From Ignavibacteriales bacterium (GTDB lineage: Bacteria; Bacteroidota; Ignavibacteria; Ignavibacteriales; Melioribacteraceae), in the NCBI GenBank assembly GCA_020059785.1, contig JAGVBL010000331.1, forward strand, positions 1-8,352: a stretch of DNA of 8,352 nt, in the 5' to 3' direction. How positions within the stretch are numbered: position 1 is the stretch's first letter; each line of letters starts with the position of its first letter. Below, in pieces: positions 6,716 to 8,352 of the stretch. Under the pieces are notes generated by a model that was not told where the DNA came from, did not search any database, and worked only from the letters and a program-made list of their open reading frames with translations. The position numbers and the translations under genes are program-made.

Positions 6716-7468
6716 TTACTCTATTCCAGGCAATTCAATTTTTGACTGGTGGAAAAAGTGAGGGAAGCGCTTTATAACACAGTGACCGATCATTTCAGCA
6801 ATTTCATTAAAACCAAGTAGATTTGTATTAATTATAGCATGATACAAATGAGGGTCTTCAATGCTCTTATGAAAATATTTTAAAATATAATGTTTGCGGG
6901 ATTCATCTTCGGTTTTAATGAACTCTATTGCTGTCTTACGGTCAATTTTGTATAGGTTCATTGCCGTTTCAATTCTGAAATTTAGCGGTGCAACTAATCT
7001 GATATGAAACGCACGTTTTATATCAGATAGAATGATGTTTGCGCCACGACCGACTAAAATTACATTTCCATATTCAGCTAGTTTAGTAATAGTCTGGGAC
7101 GTTTTATGTAGCAGAAGAAGTTTAGAAGGGGTTATACCTAATATTTCGCCAAACCAGGAATCAATCTTTGCCGGCTTTTCTTCCGATAGATATTTTTTAA
7201 AGTGATCGGGCAGATTATGATCCTCCATAATCTTTGCCATTAATTCTCTATCAAAATATGCCCAGTCGTTGTATTCTGAAATTGCACGGTTATTTAAAAA
7301 CTCCACCAGACTTTCGCATACCTTAACTGCTCCTGTTCCGGTTTCTCTTGATATTGTAATTATTGGTTCGGGATTTAATCTTCTCCGGTGGCGTTTTGCT
7401 TCTTCAGATTCTTCGTAGTGTTTTTCGATATAGATGCGGGCTTTTTCGTATGAACCGAGGACTTTCAT
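6716..7468 (-). CDS. Cytidylate kinase-like family protein
   Basis: The product has 250 residues, with no signal peptide or membrane segment, and is cytoplasmic. It resembles the cytidylate kinase-like family (P-loop NTPase fold, near PF13189). After a charged N-terminal helix (1-32, rich in Glu, Lys and Arg) comes the strand and loop PIITISRETGTGA (35-47), the family's version of the nucleotide-binding loop. This is followed by YFDREL (71-76), VILVGRGANIIL (136-147), the HIRLVAP strand (155-161), an Asp/Arg-rich lid-like segment DESRKHYILKYFH (188-200), and YHAIINTN (209-216). The loop lacks the Lys-Ser/Thr pair of classical P-loops, and even the G-G-R/K end usual in this family is A47-V48. 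Nucleotide phosphorylation is therefore uncertain and a regulatory or binding role is possible. It has the best ribosome-binding site in the window, GGAGG six bases before the ATG. It sits between two hairpins, so it is probably transcribed alone. Confidence 0.85.
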   Translation of the reverse strand: MKVLGSYEKARIYIEKHYEESEEAKRHRRRLNPEPIITISRETGTGAVKVCESLVEFLNNRAISEYNDWAYFDRELMAKIMEDHNLPDHFKKYLSEEKPAKIDSWFGEILGITPSKLLLLHKTSQTITKLAEYGNVILVGRGANIILSDIKRAFHIRLVAPLNFRIETAMNLYKIDRKTAIEFIKTEDESRKHYILKYFHKSIEDPHLYHAIINTNLLGFNEIAEMIGHCVIKRFPHFFHQSKIELPGIE

Positions 7469-7474
7469 ATTTCA

Positions 7475-7501
7475 CCTCCACATTTTGTGGTTGAATGGAG
7501 G
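7475..7501 (-). promoter_or_regulatory. Leader hairpin that can mask the kinase-like gene's ribosome-binding site
   Basis: On the minus strand CCTCCA (7501-7496) is complementary to TGGAGG (7480-7475), which contains the GGAGG Shine-Dalgarno sequence six bases before the ATG. A second, overlapping hairpin, CCACA-AAA-TGTGG (7490-7478), uses part of the same bases, so the two folds compete. The arrangement could act as a translational switch. The complementarity is directly visible; the function is inferred. Confidence 0.45.
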
Positions 7502-7537
7502 AGAGGAAAATTTCTATCTGAAAAATAGTGAAAGAAT

Positions 7538-7565
7538 ATTTTATGTGCTTGAAATTGTTTTTAAA
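7538..7565 (-). promoter_or_regulatory. Candidate promoter of the kinase-like gene
   Basis: On the minus strand TTTAAA (7565-7560, four of six matches to a -35 box) and TAAAAT (7543-7538, five of six to a -10 box) are 16 bases apart. Initiation would fall near 7531, giving a leader of about 60 bases that includes the ribosome-binding-site hairpin. Confidence 0.35.
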
Positions 7566-7569
7566 GGGA

Positions 7570-7623
7570 AATCTGCCTTAAAAGTTTTACTAAGAAAATA
7601 CCGTAGTTCTTTTAAAGCAGATT
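7570..7623 (-). terminator. Terminator-like hairpin directly after the S37 peptidase gene
   Basis: The arms 7570-7584 and 7609-7623 form a 15-position stem with a single C-A mismatch around a 24-base loop, which itself holds a four-base ACTA/TAGT stem. It begins four bases past the stop codon. In minus-strand reading the stem runs into a T-rich stretch interrupted by CCC, so it is a less canonical terminator than the one at 6656-6704. Confidence 0.6.
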
Positions 7624-7627
7624 AATT

Positions 7628-8352
7628 TTACAATCTATTAACTTTTAACCCGAGCCAGTTTTCCAAAGTAGAATAGATTAGTTCTTTTTCTGCACCTTCG
7701 AAGCTTCTAATATTTGTTCCGTGAGCGCCTCCTTTTTTAACCATCTTAACACAATTGTTTTCGCCAAGCAATTGGATTGATGTGGCGCTCCATGTATCGT
7801 TACCACCGTAAATGTAAAGTATGTTGCTTGCTTCTTTCTGAAGCCAGGTATTAACCTTTTGCATACTACTGCAGTTGTATTCAATCTTTGCACCTTCGGG
7901 AACAAGCATAATATTTGAACCATCCTTTATTTCTTGAAGGAGGTCTTTAAATGGAGAAAGATCATAACCGTAATATCCCACTTCGTTATATGCCTGAACT
8001 AAAAAAGGACCAAAATCTTTCATGGCTTGTTCGGTAAAAAAATAGAGTGGGTTAGATGCTTTCATGTGGTTATATACTTCCTCTGCACTTGCATCCGTCG
8101 GTGGAATATCCTCGCATTTTGTTTGTCCCCATTGCCAGAATGCAAATGAGTATTCTAATGTCATGTACTCTAGAACAAAGTCGTAATCCCACGCAAATTG
8201 AATATTCTGTTGTTCGGCATCTTTCATTAATAGTGTTAGGACTTCATCTCTTTTAGAAAGGAATGCACGCTGAAATTTTTTTATTTTCTCTCTGCACTCT
8301 TCTGTTCCAACACTGTTTAGAAATATATAAATACGGGGGTCTTCCTGTGCAA
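7628..8352 (-). CDS. S37-type (PS-10) peptidase, C-terminal part (start lies beyond the window)
   Basis: The frame stays open from the stop at 7628 to the right edge, giving 240 visible residues. The first 41 precede the internal Met at 8227, which is not a credible start. The segment looks like the C-terminal half of a PS-10/S37 serine peptidase, a secreted alpha/beta-hydrolase family known for tripeptidyl aminopeptidases and common in Bacteroidota. Evidence is the ILYIYGGNDTWSAT motif with D185 of the visible part as the likely catalytic Asp, and KKGGAHGTNIRSF with H210 as the likely catalytic His. Between them lies the usual short spacer, and before them a Trp/Tyr-rich helical cap region (WDYDF, YSFAFWQWGQ). 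The nucleophilic Ser and any signal peptide would be encoded to the right of the window. Full-length members are about 430-460 residues, so roughly half is missing. Role inferred: release of short peptides from proteins outside the cytoplasm. Confidence 0.85.
   Translation of the reverse strand, partial: AQEDPRIYIFLNSVGTEECREKIKKFQRAFLSKRDEVLTLLMKDAEQQNIQFAWDYDFVLEYMTLEYSFAFWQWGQTKCEDIPPTDASAEEVYNHMKASNPLYFFTEQAMKDFGPFLVQAYNEVGYYGYDLSPFKDLLQEIKDGSNIMLVPEGAKIEYNCSSMQKVNTWLQKEASNILYIYGGNDTWSATSIQLLGENNCVKMVKKGGAHGTNIRSFEGAEKELIYSTLENWLGLKVNRL

Noticed and set aside
7434..7625. Plus-strand frame around the GGAGGAGAGG purine run
   Set aside because: The purine run is the complement of the kinase-like gene's leader, the frame starts inside the antisense kinase gene, and its protein is unlike any family I know.
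7678..7923. An 81-codon minus-strand open frame overlapping the S37 gene in another frame
   Set aside because: It is a frame-shifted shadow of the conserved C-terminal half containing the catalytic Asp and His. No frameshift is needed to explain the true frame, which is continuous.
8056..8256. Plus-strand 66-codon frame at the right edge
   Set aside because: It is antisense to the well-supported S37 peptidase reading frame.
8228..8352. Start of the S37 gene at the Met at 8227
   Set aside because: The reading frame continues open for 41 more codons to the window edge with protein-like sequence, and the nucleophile half of the family is missing, so the true start lies outside.

Overview
The window looks like an ordinary chromosomal stretch from an AT-rich member of the Bacteroidota/Ignavibacteriota (FCB) group. 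The evidence is the gene set: an M61 peptidase with a PDZ domain, an exported beta-lactamase-fold hydrolase with a DUF3471-like tail, an S37-type (PS-10) tripeptidyl peptidase, and a Tat-targeted class V aminotransferase. Several genes have clear Shine-Dalgarno sequences, including GGAGG. This fits Ignavibacteria-like lineages better than classical Bacteroidia, which mostly lack them. The assignment is inference; there is no rRNA or other phylogenetic marker here.

Layout, left to right. On the minus strand at the left edge lie the first 18 codons of a probable DinB-family protein, overlapped by the end of mgsA (methylglyoxal synthase, TTG start). A 212-bp divergent spacer separates mgsA from the only plus-strand gene, a PLP enzyme of aminotransferase class V with a twin-arginine signal. 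Convergent to it, everything from 2082 to the right edge is on the minus strand. In order of transcription (right to left) this is the C-terminal half of an S37-type peptidase, a cytidylate kinase-like protein, a serine beta-lactamase-like hydrolase, an M61 metallopeptidase, and a lipoprotein with a trypsin-like serine protease domain.

The minus-strand genes are co-oriented but do not look like one tight operon. They are separated by gaps of 62 to 159 bp that hold stem-loops: terminator-like hairpins after the S37 gene and after the kinase-like gene, a GC-rich hairpin before the M61 gene, and two inverted repeats that could mask the ribosome-binding regions of the kinase-like gene and the lipoprotein gene. 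Four of the five encode peptidases or hydrolases of unrelated folds. Three of these carry visible export signals, and the N-terminus of the fourth lies outside the window. The shared theme is therefore envelope or extracellular peptide and protein breakdown, with mgsA and the kinase-like gene as cytoplasmic neighbours of no obvious functional link.

I see no mobile element, CRISPR array, tRNA or rRNA, and no convincing new multi-gene system. The most useful leads are the regulatory structures in the intergenic gaps, the Tat-exported PLP enzyme and the degenerate P-loop of the kinase-like protein.
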